This document shows, piece by piece, positions 49,429 to 60,120 of a DNA stretch of 64,000 nucleotides. The stretch spans positions 223,156 to 287,155 of the forward strand of contig NZ_VHKL01000003.1 in NCBI RefSeq assembly GCF_007474605.1, read 5' to 3'. The DNA is from Rhodoligotrophos appendicifer. GTDB lineage: Bacteria > Pseudomonadota > Alphaproteobacteria > Rhizobiales > Im1. Below the pieces are notes generated by a model. That model was given only the letters and a program-made list of their open reading frames with translations. It did no database searches and was not told the DNA's origin. Position 1 is the stretch's first letter, and each line of letters starts with the position of its first letter. Position numbers and translations under genes: made by a program.

Positions 49429-50964
49429 ATGCTCATGACCGCCGCCGATTATCGCGATAGTCTGAGAAGCTACAAGCCTCGTGTCTTTCTCGACGGCCAG
49501 GCCGTCTCCAGCGTGGCCGACGAACCGCGGCTTCTTCCGGGCATCGCCGCCATCGGCATCACCTATGATTACGCGCACCGCCCCGAGCATTCGGCCTTGA
49601 TGACGGCCCGCCAATCCACTAGCGGCAAGACCGTCAACCGCATGCTGCACATTGATGAGACCTCCGCCGACCTTCTCCACAAGCTTGAGGCGGTCCGGCT
49701 GGTTTGCCGGACGTCGGGTTGCGCTCAGCGCTATCTCGCCCATGATGCCTTGAATGGTCTGCTCCAGGCGACCCACGCTTTGGACGCAACCCACGGCACC
49801 GATTATGGTCAGCGCTTCCTCGCCTATCTCCACGACGTCCAGGATCGCGACCTGACCCTGGGCATCGCCATGACCGACGCCAAGGGCGACCGCTCTCGGC
49901 GCGCGGGCCAGCAAGCCAACCTCGACGCCTACGTCCACATTAAGGAGCACCGCCGCGACGGCATCGTCATCAGCGGCACCAAGGCGATCGTCACCGGTGC
50001 GGCCTACATGCATGAATTTCTGGTGATGCCGTGCCGCACCCATGTCCCCGAAGATGCAGCCTTCGCCGTGTGTTGCGCCGTGCCGGTGGACGCGCCGGGC
50101 ATCACCATCGTCACCCGCCCTGCCGGTCGCCCGGGCGAGGCCGCGGCAAAGTTCTCCGCCCGTTATGGTCAGGCGACGGGTGTGGTTGTTTTCGAAGACG
50201 TGTTCGTGCCGCATGAGAGGGTCTTCCTGGCGGGTGAGACCGTGGAGGGCGGCCTCCTGACAACGTCCTACGCCACCCATCACCGCCACTCCTGTATCGC
50301 CGCGCGCGCCGGTTTCGGAGATCTGCTGATCGGTGCCGGGGCGCTCATGATCGAGGCCAACGGGCTTGATCCCGACCGTCACGGCCACATCCGCGAGGCC
50401 ATGGTCGAGCTCATCACCATCACCGAGGGTTTCTATGCCTGCGGCGTGGCTGCCTCCGTCTATTGCCGCAAGGATCCCGCAGGCTCGGTGATGCCCGATC
50501 CCGTATTTTCCAACATTGGCAAGCTGCTACTGGCGACGAAGATCTACGATATGCATCGGCTGGCCCATTACGTCTCCGGCGGGCTCATCGTGGCGCTCCC
50601 CGGGCCCGACGAGGATCACAATCCGGAGACCGAGGCCTCCCTTTCGGCCGTACTGGGCGGTCGCCCCGACATTCCCGCAGCCCATCGCCTGGAGGTCTCC
50701 CGGCTGCTGGAAGACCTTACAGTATCGCATCAGGCGGGCTGGTATTCCGTGATCTCGCTTCACGGCGGCGGCTCACCCGAAGCGATGAAGCGCGAGATCT
50801 GGCGTAATTATCCCATGGGTGAGAAAGTCGCCTTGGTGGAGGATCTTCTGGATCGCGGCATCCTCGATGAGGGCCGCCGCATCTCCAAGCAGCCCGGCCG
50901 CTGCTGCGCCACCGGCTGTGCGACGCCCGAGCCGATCACACCCGCCGCTGAGGCGGCCGAATAG
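49429..50964 (+). CDS. 4-hydroxyphenylacetate 3-hydroxylase/4-hydroxybutyryl-CoA dehydratase family protein
   Basis: 511 residues from ATG 49429, which has GGAG seven bases upstream; the upstream ATG at 49402 lacks one. DLTLGIAMTDAKGDRSRRAGQQANLDAYVHIKEHRRDGIVISGTKAIVTGAAYMHEFLVMP gives the flavin-binding core of the HpaB/AbfD fold, and HIREAMVELITITEGFYACGVAA the C-terminal helical domain. In the AbfD iron-sulfur site one expected cysteine (the HRRSYGGC position) is replaced (HRHSCIAA), while a C-x4-C pair exists upstream. It is therefore either an FADH2-dependent monooxygenase or a non-cluster relative. TetR-controlled, divergent. Confidence 0.75.
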   Translation: MLMTAADYRDSLRSYKPRVFLDGQAVSSVADEPRLLPGIAAIGITYDYAHRPEHSALMTARQSTSGKTVNRMLHIDETSADLLHKLEAVRLVCRTSGCAQRYLAHDALNGLLQATHALDATHGTDYGQRFLAYLHDVQDRDLTLGIAMTDAKGDRSRRAGQQANLDAYVHIKEHRRDGIVISGTKAIVTGAAYMHEFLVMPCRTHVPEDAAFAVCCAVPVDAPGITIVTRPAGRPGEAAAKFSARYGQATGVVVFEDVFVPHERVFLAGETVEGGLLTTSYATHHRHSCIAARAGFGDLLIGAGALMIEANGLDPDRHGHIREAMVELITITEGFYACGVAASVYCRKDPAGSVMPDPVFSNIGKLLLATKIYDMHRLAHYVSGGLIVALPGPDEDHNPETEASLSAVLGGRPDIPAAHRLEVSRLLEDLTVSHQAGWYSVISLHGGGSPEAMKREIWRNYPMGEKVALVEDLLDRGILDEGRRISKQPGRCCATGCATPEPITPAAEAAE

Positions 50965-51088
50965 CCATCTATTCGCTTGCGAGAGGGCCCCGCAACTGAA
51001 CGTCGGACAAGGTCACTGTCCGATCAGCTCCACCGAAAGCGCTGTCCTCGGTCATTCCGTCGAAAGGAGGCACCGCTGCCGCTGGTCT

Positions 51089-51472
51089 TCAGGCTTCCAT
51101 CTCCGCTGGCGCCAGATTGACGCTTTCCCCACAGCCGCAGGCCGATTTCTGGTTGGGGTTCTTGAAGGTGAAGCCGGAGGACAGCAGAGAGGTCTGATAA
51201 TCCATCTCCGTCCCCAGCAGGAAGAGGATGGCGGCCGGGTCGATGAAGATCTTGGCGCCCTTGTCCTCGACGACCTCGTCGCCGGGTTTGAGCTCGGTGG
51301 CTTCTTCCAGCGTATATTCCATGCCGGCGCAGCCGCCCTTCTTGATCCCCACCCTGAGCCCGAGGATCGGGTTTTCGGCGCGCGCCGCCAGCATGCGCAG
51401 GCGGTTGGCCGCAGCATCGGTCAGTGTCATGGCCTTGGGACGGGCCCTCAGACGGGACGGCGCAGTGCTCAT
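51089..51472 (-). CDS. sufA: SufA/IscA-type iron-sulfur carrier
   Basis: 127 residues from ATG 51472. The A-type carrier cysteines are present: GGCAGMEY near residue 50 and CGCGES near residue 115. It accepts a nascent cluster from the SufBCD scaffold and delivers it to apo-proteins. It is the last gene of the suf operon on the minus strand, after sufT. Confidence 0.93.
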   Translation of the reverse strand: MSTAPSRLRARPKAMTLTDAAANRLRMLAARAENPILGLRVGIKKGGCAGMEYTLEEATELKPGDEVVEDKGAKIFIDPAAILFLLGTEMDYQTSLLSSGFTFKNPNQKSACGCGESVNLAPAEMEA

Positions 51473-51581
51473 CGCTCGACTCTCGTTTGCTAACTTCAAT
51501 CTCTAATATAGCATTGCGGCGGCGCCATACCATGAGGTCTTTCACATCGTGAACCAGCGCCTCACCGCTGCGGCCTGTTTC

Positions 51582-51944
51582 TCACCAGTAATTCAACGCC
51601 GCCCGGGCCTCGTCCGACATCCGGCTTTGGTCCCAGGGGGGATCGAACACCAGGTTCACATTCGTGCCCTGGACGCCGCCCACCGTGTTCACGGCATCTT
51701 CGACCCAGCCGGGCATGTCACCCGCGACCGGGCAACCGGGCGCGGTGAGCGTCATGTCCACCGTCACCATGCGCTCGTCATCGATGTCGACCTTGTAGAT
51801 CAGGCCGAGCTCATAGATGTCGACTGGGATCTCGGGATCGAACACCGTCTTCAAGGCGGTGACGATATCGTCTGTCATCCGCGCCAGTTCCTCCGCGGGG
51901 ATGACGCTGGCCGTCTCGGCGTCGACTGTGCTGTGCTCATTCAT
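51582..51944 (-). CDS. sufT: SufT (DUF59/MIP18-like)
   Basis: 120 residues. DDIVTALKTVFDPEIPVDIYELGLIY and MTLTAPGCPVAGDMPGWVEDAVNTVGG carry the DPEIP and TAPGCP motifs of DUF59. SufT assists iron-sulfur cluster maturation in the SUF pathway and in iron-limited growth. It sits between sufS and sufA. Confidence 0.92.
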   Translation of the reverse strand: MNEHSTVDAETASVIPAEELARMTDDIVTALKTVFDPEIPVDIYELGLIYKVDIDDERMVTVDMTLTAPGCPVAGDMPGWVEDAVNTVGGVQGTNVNLVFDPPWDQSRMSDEARAALNYW

Positions 51945-51954
51945 GAAAGGATCC

Positions 51955-53208
51955 TCAGCTGAACATCCTGGCGGCCGCCTTCAACGCCTCCGCCAGACGG
52001 TCCACTTCCTCGAAAGTATTGTACATGCCGAACGACGCCCGGCATGTCGACGTCACCCCGAACCGCGCGAGAAGCGGCTGTGCGCAATGGGTGCCGGCCC
52101 TGACCGCCACTCCATAGCGGTCGATCACGGTGGCCACGTCATGGGCATGCGCACCCTCCATTTCGAAGGACAGGATGGCCCCCTTGTGCTGGGCCGTGCC
52201 GAAAATCCGCAGCGAGTTGATCTCGCCCAGTTTTTCCGTGGCATAGGCGAGCAGCTGCGCCTCGTGCGCGACGATCGCCTCGCGTCCCACCTCCCGCATA
52301 TAATCGAGAGCCGCACCCAGACCGATCGCCTGGACGATTGCCGGCGTGCCGGCCTCGAAGCGATGCGGCGGCGGGGCGTAGGTGACCCCCTCCTGGCTCA
52401 CATCCTGGATCATCTCTCCTCCGCCCTGATAGGGCGGCATCGATGCCAGGATGTCGGCCTTGCCGTAGAGCACGCCGATCCCCGTGGGCCCATAGGTCTT
52501 GTGCCCCGTGAACACGTAGAAGTCGCAATCCAGCGCCTGGACGTCCACCACTTGATGCACGGCGCTCTGGCTGCCATCCACCAGCACCGGAATGCCGCGG
52601 GCATGCGCCAGCCGGATGATCTCCTGCATCGGGGTGATCGTCCCCAAAGCGTTGGACATGTGCGTGATGGCGACCATCTTGACCTTGGGCCCGAGCAGCC
52701 GCTCATATTCTTCCAGGATCAGGGCGCCGCTATCGTCCACCGGCACCCATTGGATCACGGCGCCGCGGCGTTCGCGGTGGAAGTTCCATGGCACGATGTT
52801 GGAATGGTGCTCCAACAGCGACAGTACGATCTCGTCGCCCTCCCCGATCACCATGCCGCCGAAGGACTGCGCGACGAGGTTGATCGCTTCCGTGGCATTG
52901 CGGGTGAAGATGATCTCGTCCACCGATGGCGCATTCAGGAAGCTGCGCACGCTTTCGCGCGCATCCTCGTAGTTCTGCGTCGCGGCATTGGAGAGGAAAT
53001 GCAGGCCCCGATGCACATTGGCATATTCGCATTCATAGGCATGCCGCATGGCGTCGATCACCACCCGCGGCTTCTGCGCCGATGCGGCATTATCGAGATA
53101 GGTCAGCGGTTTGCCATAGACCTCGCGGCCCAGGATCGGAAAATCCGCCCGGATCGCCGCCACGTCGTAGGAACTCTCTTTCGCCTTCAACAGCATCATC
53201 GTCTCCAA
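51955..53208 (-). CDS. sufS: cysteine desulfurase SufS
   Basis: 417 residues. FTGHKTYGPTGIGVLYG contains the PLP-binding lysine, and RAGTHCAQPLLARFG holds the active cysteine in the SufS-type (group II) loop. ITHMSNALGTITP and VDGSQSAVHQVVDVQALDCDFY are further family motifs. It supplies persulfide sulfur from cysteine to the SufBCD scaffold. Group II rather than IscS-type, distinct from the second desulfurase at 57111. No SufE gene is seen nearby; SufT and SufA follow. Confidence 0.94.
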   Translation of the reverse strand: METMMLLKAKESSYDVAAIRADFPILGREVYGKPLTYLDNAASAQKPRVVIDAMRHAYECEYANVHRGLHFLSNAATQNYEDARESVRSFLNAPSVDEIIFTRNATEAINLVAQSFGGMVIGEGDEIVLSLLEHHSNIVPWNFHRERRGAVIQWVPVDDSGALILEEYERLLGPKVKMVAITHMSNALGTITPMQEIIRLAHARGIPVLVDGSQSAVHQVVDVQALDCDFYVFTGHKTYGPTGIGVLYGKADILASMPPYQGGGEMIQDVSQEGVTYAPPPHRFEAGTPAIVQAIGLGAALDYMREVGREAIVAHEAQLLAYATEKLGEINSLRIFGTAQHKGAILSFEMEGAHAHDVATVIDRYGVAVRAGTHCAQPLLARFGVTSTCRASFGMYNTFEEVDRLAEALKAAARMFS

Positions 53209-53261
53209 GTCCCTCTGCCGTCAGAGGGCGGCGCTAAGGCCCCGATCCAATCTCCGCCCCA

Positions 53262-53335
53262 CATCCTGAGGAGGCAGTCTCGACGGAACCATCCTCATCC
53301 TGAGGAGCAGCCGTCAGGCTGCGTCTCGAAGGATT
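53262..53335. repeat. short palindromic extragenic repeat at sufS-sufD boundary
   Basis: CATCCTGAGGAG occurs twice (53262-53273 and 53296-53307). The second copy leads into an imperfect palindrome with CAGCC-gtca-GGCTG (53308-53321) and outer ATCCT (53291-53295) and AGGAT (53330-53334) arms. Such GTCTCGAAGGAT elements are common extragenic repeats in Rhizobiales. It overlaps the stop of sufD. It would form a hairpin in the operon mRNA. Confidence 0.7.
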
Positions 53336-54662
53336 AGCCGCGCCGTTCCAGCCAGCCCTCCGCAAGTCCCGTCAGCCGCTCACGGATGTCGTCGTTCTCG
53401 ATCCCGTCAAAGGCCTCCTGCACGAAGGCCGCGATCAGCAGCGATTTCGCCTGTGCTTCCGGGATGCCTCGCGCCATGAGATAGAACATCAGCGTCTCGT
53501 CGATCTGCCCGGCCGTGGCGCCATGGCCGCAGACGACGTCGTCGGCGAAGATCTCGAGCTCCGGCTTGGCGTCGAACTCCGCCGTCTCCGACAGGAGCAG
53601 CCCATGGCTCTGCTGCTTGGCGTCTGACTTCTGGGCATATTGCTCGACGATCAGCTTGCCCTGGAACACACCATGCGACTGGTCGTCCAGCACCACCTTG
53701 AACAATTCCCGGCTCACGCAGTTCGGTACCGCGTGGTTCACCACCAGTGTCGTATCGCAATGCTGCTTATTCGCCAGCATGTAGGAACCGGCGACGCTTG
53801 CATCCCCGCCTTCGCCGCGGAATTTCACGAACACTTGGTTCCGCGACAATCTCGCCCCCAGTGACGCTGTGAACTCCCGCAGCACGGCGCCCTCGCCGAG
53901 TTCCACATTCAGATTGGAGAGATGCACGGCCTCGGCACCCTCCTCCTGCACTTTCACCCGCGTAAGCCGAGCATCTGCGCCGATCCGGGCCTCCGTCACC
54001 GCATTGGCGACATAGTCTCCCGGACCGCCGACATGGGTCTCGATCACGGTGAGCGCTGCACCTTCCTCGAGCACGATGACGTTGCGCAGGAGGTTCATGT
54101 GCGGCGAGCCATCCGTCACCACGGAGATGACGTCCACCGGCGTCTCGACCGTGAGCCCTGCGGCCACATGCAGGACAGCGCCGTCGCTCAGAAAGGCGCT
54201 GTTGAGCGCCGCGATGGGATCTGCATCCGGCCCATAGAGCCGGCCCAGCGTCTCCGTCAGCCAGGCCGGGGCTTCGGCGGGGAGTTCGGCAAGGTTCATC
54301 AGCGTCAGTCCCGCGACCGACGGCAGCTCCGAGCGCTGCGCATCGAAGCGGCCATCCACGAAGACCAGCCGTGCCGCTGCCATGCCGGTGAACGGCGACA
54401 GCGCCATCAGCGCCTCCACCACTCCGGCTCCAGGCTCGGGCGAAGCGGGAGCGGGCACATAGGCACCGCCGAGATGGCGGCGGAGATCCGTCCACTTCCA
54501 TTCCTCGATCCGCCGATGCGGCAATCCGGTGGCAGCGAAGCGCGAATAGCCCTCGTCGCGACGCCGCGCCAGCCAGTCCGGCGCGGGATGTTGCGCCTTG
54601 AAGGCGGGGAACGCATCGATGAGGGCCGCCTCGGCCCGGGTTCTCTGTACGGCGACGTTCAT
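53334..54662 (-). CDS. sufD: SufD scaffold subunit
   Basis: 442 residues from ATG 54662, with GGGAGA in front. The C-terminal half has the SufB/SufD fold: SGHGATAGQIDETLMFYLMARGIPE-type region (CGHGATAGQIDE, residue ~385) and the preceding beta-helix (GHGVFQGKLIVEQYAQKSDAKQQSHGLLLSE). SufD forms the SufBC2D complex in which the cluster is built. The N-terminal region is helical with EEWKWTDLRRHLG. It lies between sufC and sufS. Confidence 0.92.
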   Translation of the reverse strand: MNVAVQRTRAEAALIDAFPAFKAQHPAPDWLARRRDEGYSRFAATGLPHRRIEEWKWTDLRRHLGGAYVPAPASPEPGAGVVEALMALSPFTGMAAARLVFVDGRFDAQRSELPSVAGLTLMNLAELPAEAPAWLTETLGRLYGPDADPIAALNSAFLSDGAVLHVAAGLTVETPVDVISVVTDGSPHMNLLRNVIVLEEGAALTVIETHVGGPGDYVANAVTEARIGADARLTRVKVQEEGAEAVHLSNLNVELGEGAVLREFTASLGARLSRNQVFVKFRGEGGDASVAGSYMLANKQHCDTTLVVNHAVPNCVSRELFKVVLDDQSHGVFQGKLIVEQYAQKSDAKQQSHGLLLSETAEFDAKPELEIFADDVVCGHGATAGQIDETLMFYLMARGIPEAQAKSLLIAAFVQEAFDGIENDDIRERLTGLAEGWLERRG

Positions 54663-54672
54663 GATGTCTCCC

Positions 54673-55422
54673 TCAGGCCGCCGTGGCCTGATATTCTGCA
54701 TAACCGCTGCGCTCGAGCTCGAGGGCCAACTCCTTGCCGCCGGAGCGCACGATCCGCCCCGCCGACAGCACGTGGACTTTGTCGGGCACGATATAGTCCA
54801 GGAGCCGCTGGTAATGGGTGATCACCAGCATGGACCGGTTCGGTCCGCGCAGCTTGTTGACGCCCTCGGCGACGAGCTTCATCGCATCGATGTCGAGGCC
54901 CGAATCCGTCTCGTCGAGCACGCAGAGATGCGGCTCCAGCACGGCCATCTGCAGGATTTCGGCACGTTTCTTTTCGCCGCCGGAAAAGCCCACATTGACC
55001 GGCCGCTTCAGCATCTCGGGCGAGACGTTGAGTGCACTGGCCTTCTCCCGCACCAGCCGCATGAAGTCCGGCATCGGGAGCTCTTTCTCGCCGCGCAGCT
55101 TGCGCTGGGCGTTCAGCGCCGTCTTCAGCAGCTGCATCATGGCGACGCCGGGGATCTCGATCGGGTATTGGAACGCCAGGAAGATGCCGGCCGCGGCGCG
55201 CTCATAGGGTTCCATCTCCAGGAGGTCCTGGCCCATGAAGCTGATCGAGCCCTCCGTCACCTCATAGTCCGGCTTGCCCGCCAGCACGTAGGAGAGCGTC
55301 GACTTGCCCGACCCGTTCGGCCCCATGATCGCATGCACCTCGCCGGGATCGATCGTCAGATCGATGCCCTTCAGGATCTCGCGATCATCGATGGTCACAT
55401 GCAGGTTCTTGATCTCAAGCAT
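54673..55422 (-). CDS. sufC: SufC ABC-type ATPase
   Basis: 249 residues. Walker A GPNGSGKST (residues 35-43), the ABC signature SGGEKKRAEILQ and Walker B VLDETDSGLDIDAM are intact. SufC drives the conformational cycle of SufBCD. It lies between sufD and sufB. No membrane segment, as expected for this soluble ABC ATPase. Confidence 0.95.
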   Translation of the reverse strand: MLEIKNLHVTIDDREILKGIDLTIDPGEVHAIMGPNGSGKSTLSYVLAGKPDYEVTEGSISFMGQDLLEMEPYERAAAGIFLAFQYPIEIPGVAMMQLLKTALNAQRKLRGEKELPMPDFMRLVREKASALNVSPEMLKRPVNVGFSGGEKKRAEILQMAVLEPHLCVLDETDSGLDIDAMKLVAEGVNKLRGPNRSMLVITHYQRLLDYIVPDKVHVLSAGRIVRSGGKELALELERSGYAEYQATAA

Positions 55423-55467
55423 TTCTCATGTCTCGCATTCGTTAGTCTTCTCCCCGCAGGGAGAAGT

Positions 55468-55549
55468 TGGACCATTCGGCGGTCCGGAAAAGGGGAGCGG
55501 CAAGCTCCGAAACTCAATTGTCACCGCCATCCCGGCCTCGAACCGGGAT
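55468..55549. repeat. hairpin-forming repeats between sufC and sufB
   Basis: Two inverted repeats lie in the 180-base sufC-sufB gap: GGACC-attcggc-GGTCC (55468-55484) and a perfect ATCCCGG-cctcgaa-CCGGGAT (55529-55549). Both look like Rhizobiales extragenic elements. In the sufBC transcript they form stem-loops and might set relative amounts of SufB and SufC. No terminator U-run follows. Confidence 0.6.
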
Positions 55550-55602
55550 CCGGGGCCGCAAACGAACGCGACCCTTGTCCAGGACGCCAGGGCCGCGGCC
55601 CA

Positions 55603-57072
<1,470 letters not shown>

Positions 57073-57110
57073 TGTTCTTCCTCATCCAAACTTCATCCGC
57101 GCCTGCCCTA

Positions 57111-58235
57111 TCAAGCCGCGCGCCGAGCACTCCGTTCGATTACCGTCTTCAGCGCGGCCAGCGCCCGCTCAATATCAACCTCTCGGGTCGACCATCCGAG
57201 GCTCACCCGGATCGCACCCGCAGCCAGATCCTGCGCCACGCCCATGGCCTGCAGCACATGGCTGCGTCCGACCTTTCCCGACGAGCACGCCGAGCCTGAG
57301 CTCACCGCCACCCCGTCGAGATCGAGTGCGATCACCAGCAACTGGGCGGTGAGGCCCGGAACCGCAAAGCAGCTCGTATTCGCGAGCCGTTCGAGCCCCG
57401 CCCCGAAGATCACCGCATCCGGCGCCAAGTCGACCAGTCCGGCCTCGAACCTGTCGCGCAGAACCGTGAGCCGCGCGGCCTCGTCTCGTACCCTGGCCGC
57501 ATCCGCGGCCGCACCGAAGCCGGCAATGCCGCAGATATTCTCCGTGCCCGCGCGTCGTTTCTTTTCCTGCCCGCCGCCCTCGATGAGTGGCGTGAGCGTC
57601 AGCCCGTCTCGCGCCACCAGCGCTCCAACGCCCTGGGCTGCGCCGAGCTTGTGTCCGCTCAGCGACATCATGTCGACCCCGAGGATCGGCCAGGCAATCG
57701 GCGTCTTGCCGGCGCCCTGGACGGCGTCCGTATGGACGAGCGCCTGGTGCTGCCGCGCGAGTTCGACCACCTGCGCCAGGGGTTGCACGATGCCCGTCTC
57801 GTTGTTTGCCATCATCACCGAGACGAGGCAGCGTCGCTTGTCGCGCGCCAGCACCCGGTCCAGTCGATCGAGATCGAGCACGCCCTCGGCGGTGACCGGA
57901 GCCACATGGACCTCGGCGCCCGCGGCCCGCGCCGTTTCGATGACGCTGGGATGTTCGATGGCCGAGATCACCAGCCGCTCCACGCCGGCCCCCTTCAGGG
58001 CCAGCGCATTGGCTTCCGTGCCACCGCTGGTGAAGGTCACCATGTCGGCGCTGGCACCGACCAGGGCTGCGACCTGCGCCCTCGCCGTCTCGACGACACT
58101 GCGCGCCAGCTGACCCTCGCGATGGACGGAGGAGGCATTGCCGCCTGCGTCTAGCGCTGCAATCATCGCCGCCCGCGCTTCCGGACGCAGGGGAGATGTC
58201 GCATTATGGTCGAGATAGCTACGCATTGCCGTCAT
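57111..58235 (-). CDS. cysteine desulfurase, IscS/NifS-like
   Basis: 374 residues from ATG 58235 (or the ATG at 58226). MRSYLDHNATSPL, LSGHKLGAAQG (PLP lysine) and SSGSACSSGKVGRSHVL (active cysteine) fit group I desulfurases. It lies directly after the Rrf2 regulator and before sufB, the usual Rhizobiales suf order, so two desulfurases (this and SufS) serve the operon. It may supply sulfur for the cluster scaffold or for other pathways. Confidence 0.93.
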   Translation of the reverse strand: MTAMRSYLDHNATSPLRPEARAAMIAALDAGGNASSVHREGQLARSVVETARAQVAALVGASADMVTFTSGGTEANALALKGAGVERLVISAIEHPSVIETARAAGAEVHVAPVTAEGVLDLDRLDRVLARDKRRCLVSVMMANNETGIVQPLAQVVELARQHQALVHTDAVQGAGKTPIAWPILGVDMMSLSGHKLGAAQGVGALVARDGLTLTPLIEGGGQEKKRRAGTENICGIAGFGAAADAARVRDEAARLTVLRDRFEAGLVDLAPDAVIFGAGLERLANTSCFAVPGLTAQLLVIALDLDGVAVSSGSACSSGKVGRSHVLQAMGVAQDLAAGAIRVSLGWSTREVDIERALAALKTVIERSARRAA

Positions 58236-58243
58236 GTCTTCAT

Positions 58244-58705
58244 CTAATGCGTGAGTTCGAGCGCCGGCGACTTCACCACCGGAACCGTGCGTCCAAGCAC
58301 GCGCTTGTTGATCACGTCGGCGAGGCTGACCGAGGCCAGGAACACATGGATGTGCCGCCCCAGCTCCTCCCACAGATCGTGGGTCTGGCAGCGCGAGCCG
58401 CCGACGCAGCCGATGGGCGAGCCGCTCTCGCACCGTGTCACCTTCAGCGGCTCGTCCACCGCGATGATGATGTCGGCGACGCGGATATCGTCCGCCGTCC
58501 GTGCCAGTCGATATCCTCCACCGGGCCCGCGGGCGCTGTCGACCAGGCCGCCGCGCCGCAATTTCACGAACAGCTGCTCGAGATAGGCCTGGGAAATTCC
58601 CTGCCGATCGGCGATCTCTGCAAGGGTCACGGCGGCGCCATGGGAATGGGTCGCGATATCGGCCATTGCCATTACCCCGTAGCGCCCGCGTGTACTGAGC
58701 TTCAT
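58244..58705 (-). CDS. Rrf2/IscR-like regulator of the suf operon
   Basis: 153 residues. The N-terminal winged helix (MKLSTRGRYGVMAMADIATH, SQAYLEQLFVKLRRGGLV, ARGPGGGYRLART) is of the Rrf2 type. Cys92, Cys100, Cys106 and His109 (TRCESGSPIGC and RCQTHDLW) match the [2Fe-2S] ligand set of IscR. It is the first gene of the operon and should sense cluster supply and repress or adjust suf expression. An imperfect palindrome lies just below its promoter. Confidence 0.93.
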   Translation of the reverse strand: MKLSTRGRYGVMAMADIATHSHGAAVTLAEIADRQGISQAYLEQLFVKLRRGGLVDSARGPGGGYRLARTADDIRVADIIIAVDEPLKVTRCESGSPIGCVGGSRCQTHDLWEELGRHIHVFLASVSLADVINKRVLGRTVPVVKSPALELTH

Positions 58706-58841
58706 GCTCTGGTCCTCTGCTGAGTCCGCCGCGGTTCCGAGAAAGCTGGAGCCATGTGCGAATGACTTGAAATTGCCGGCCCGGCCTGTGATATGAACGC
58801 AGGCGGCGGGCTCCGACGCACCCTTGAATTATTCTAAGGTG

Positions 58842-58870
58842 CATATAGAAAACCTGACCGCGCAAGTCAA
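58842..58870 (-). promoter_or_regulatory. suf operon promoter
   Basis: On the minus strand TTGACT (58870-58865) and TATATG (58847-58842) are separated by exactly 17 bases. Transcription would begin near 58835. An imperfect dyad CCTTGAATTATTCTAAGG (58822-58839) overlaps the start and is a candidate site for the Rrf2 regulator. The next gene start is at 58705. Confidence 0.75.
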
Positions 58871-58947
58871 CTAATGCCCGACGTCTTTCCATATGCTGAA
58901 AGTGTCGATCATTCTCGAAACGTTCAAAACACAGGACTGAAAGTGCG

Positions 58948-59601
58948 ATGCCGGAAGTGATTTTCAATGGACCGGCCGGTCGCATCGAGGGCCGTTATCA
59001 CCATAATAAGGGCCCCAACGCGCCGGTTGCGATCATCTTGCACCCGCATCCCACCTTCGGCGGCACGATGAACCATCCCATCGTCCACGCGCTCTACTAT
59101 GCCTTTGTGAAGCGCGATTTCTCGGTCCTGCGCTTCAATTTCCGCGGCGTGGCGCGCAGTCAGGGTGTCTTCGACAATGGCGCCGGGGAATTGTCCGATG
59201 CAGCCTCCGCTCTCGATTGGGCTCAGGTGATCAACCGCGATGCCCGCACCTGCTGGATCGCGGGCTTCGATTTTGGCTCCTGGATAGCCATGCAGCTCCT
59301 CATGCGCCGGCCGGAGATCGAGGGTTTCATCTCGGTGGCGCCCATGGCCAACCACTACGATTTTTCGTTCCTCGCCCCCTGCCCAGCCTCGGGCATCTTC
59401 ATCAATGGCGACAAGGATTCGGTCACCTCGCCTGAGCATGTGAATACGCTGGTGAGCAAGCTGAAGACCCAGAAGGGCATCCAGATCGAGCACCGTCCGA
59501 TCGTTGGCGCGAACCATTTCTTCGAGAACAAGCTCGATGAGCTGATGGAGGTGGTCGAGGACTATATCGACCGTCGCCTGGCCCAATCCGAAGCCGCCTG
59601 A
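58948..59601 (+). CDS. alpha/beta hydrolase with Asp at the nucleophile position
   Basis: 217 residues, COG2945-like small alpha/beta hydrolase. VAIILHPHPTFGGTMNHPIVHALYYAFV is the oxyanion strand, GFDFGSW holds Asp108 in place of the serine of the usual G-x-S-x-G, and GANHFF contains the catalytic histidine. With Asp as nucleophile it could act like dehalogenases or epoxide hydrolases, or be inactive. It is divergent from the suf operon and convergent with ccmH. Confidence 0.85.
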   Translation: MPEVIFNGPAGRIEGRYHHNKGPNAPVAIILHPHPTFGGTMNHPIVHALYYAFVKRDFSVLRFNFRGVARSQGVFDNGAGELSDAASALDWAQVINRDARTCWIAGFDFGSWIAMQLLMRRPEIEGFISVAPMANHYDFSFLAPCPASGIFINGDKDSVTSPEHVNTLVSKLKTQKGIQIEHRPIVGANHFFENKLDELMEVVEDYIDRRLAQSEAA

Positions 59602-59661
59602 CGGTACGGAGCCATTCCGGAGGGGTCGGCAAGCAGTGTTTGGCGGCCGAGCAACGCCGCC

Positions 59662-60120
59662 TCACTCCCCCAGCAGCCTCTCCAGGCGCGCCTGCTCCTC
59701 CACAGAGAGCGGCGCCTCCGGTTCTTTTCCGCGCATCCGCCGCCGCTGCATCGCCACCAGGCTCACCCCGGCCAGCAACAGCACGAAGGGCGTCAGCCAC
59801 AGGGCCCAGGTCGCGGGTTCAAAGCGGGGCCGCAGCAGCACGAATTCGCCATAGCGCGAGACCACGTAGTCGATGATCGTCTCGTCGCTGTCCCCCGCCG
59901 TCAGCCGCTCCCGGATCATCAATCGCAGGTCGCGGGCCAGCGGTGCATCCGAATCGTCGATCGACTGGTTCTGGCACACGAGGCAGCGCAGCTCCGCCGA
60001 CAGCGTCCGTGCCCGCGCCTCGAGCGCGGCATCCGGCAGCACCTCGTCCGGCTGCACCGCCAAGGTCGGCACGGTCATTGCCAAGGCCAGGAGGCTCGCC
60101 AGGATCAGTCGCCGCATCAT
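59662..60120 (-). CDS. ccmH: cytochrome c maturation protein CcmH
   Basis: 152 residues from ATG 60120, TGATG-coupled to ccmF. A signal-like hydrophobic start precedes RCLVCQNQ, the LRCxxCQ active site (Cys46, Cys49), and a membrane helix ([24 protein letters not shown]) follows. CcmH keeps apocytochrome c cysteines reduced and works with CcmF in heme ligation. It ends the operon. Confidence 0.93.
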   Translation of the reverse strand: MMRRLILASLLALAMTVPTLAVQPDEVLPDAALEARARTLSAELRCLVCQNQSIDDSDAPLARDLRLMIRERLTAGDSDETIIDYVVSRYGEFVLLRPRFEPATWALWLTPFVLLLAGVSLVAMQRRRMRGKEPEAPLSVEEQARLERLLGE

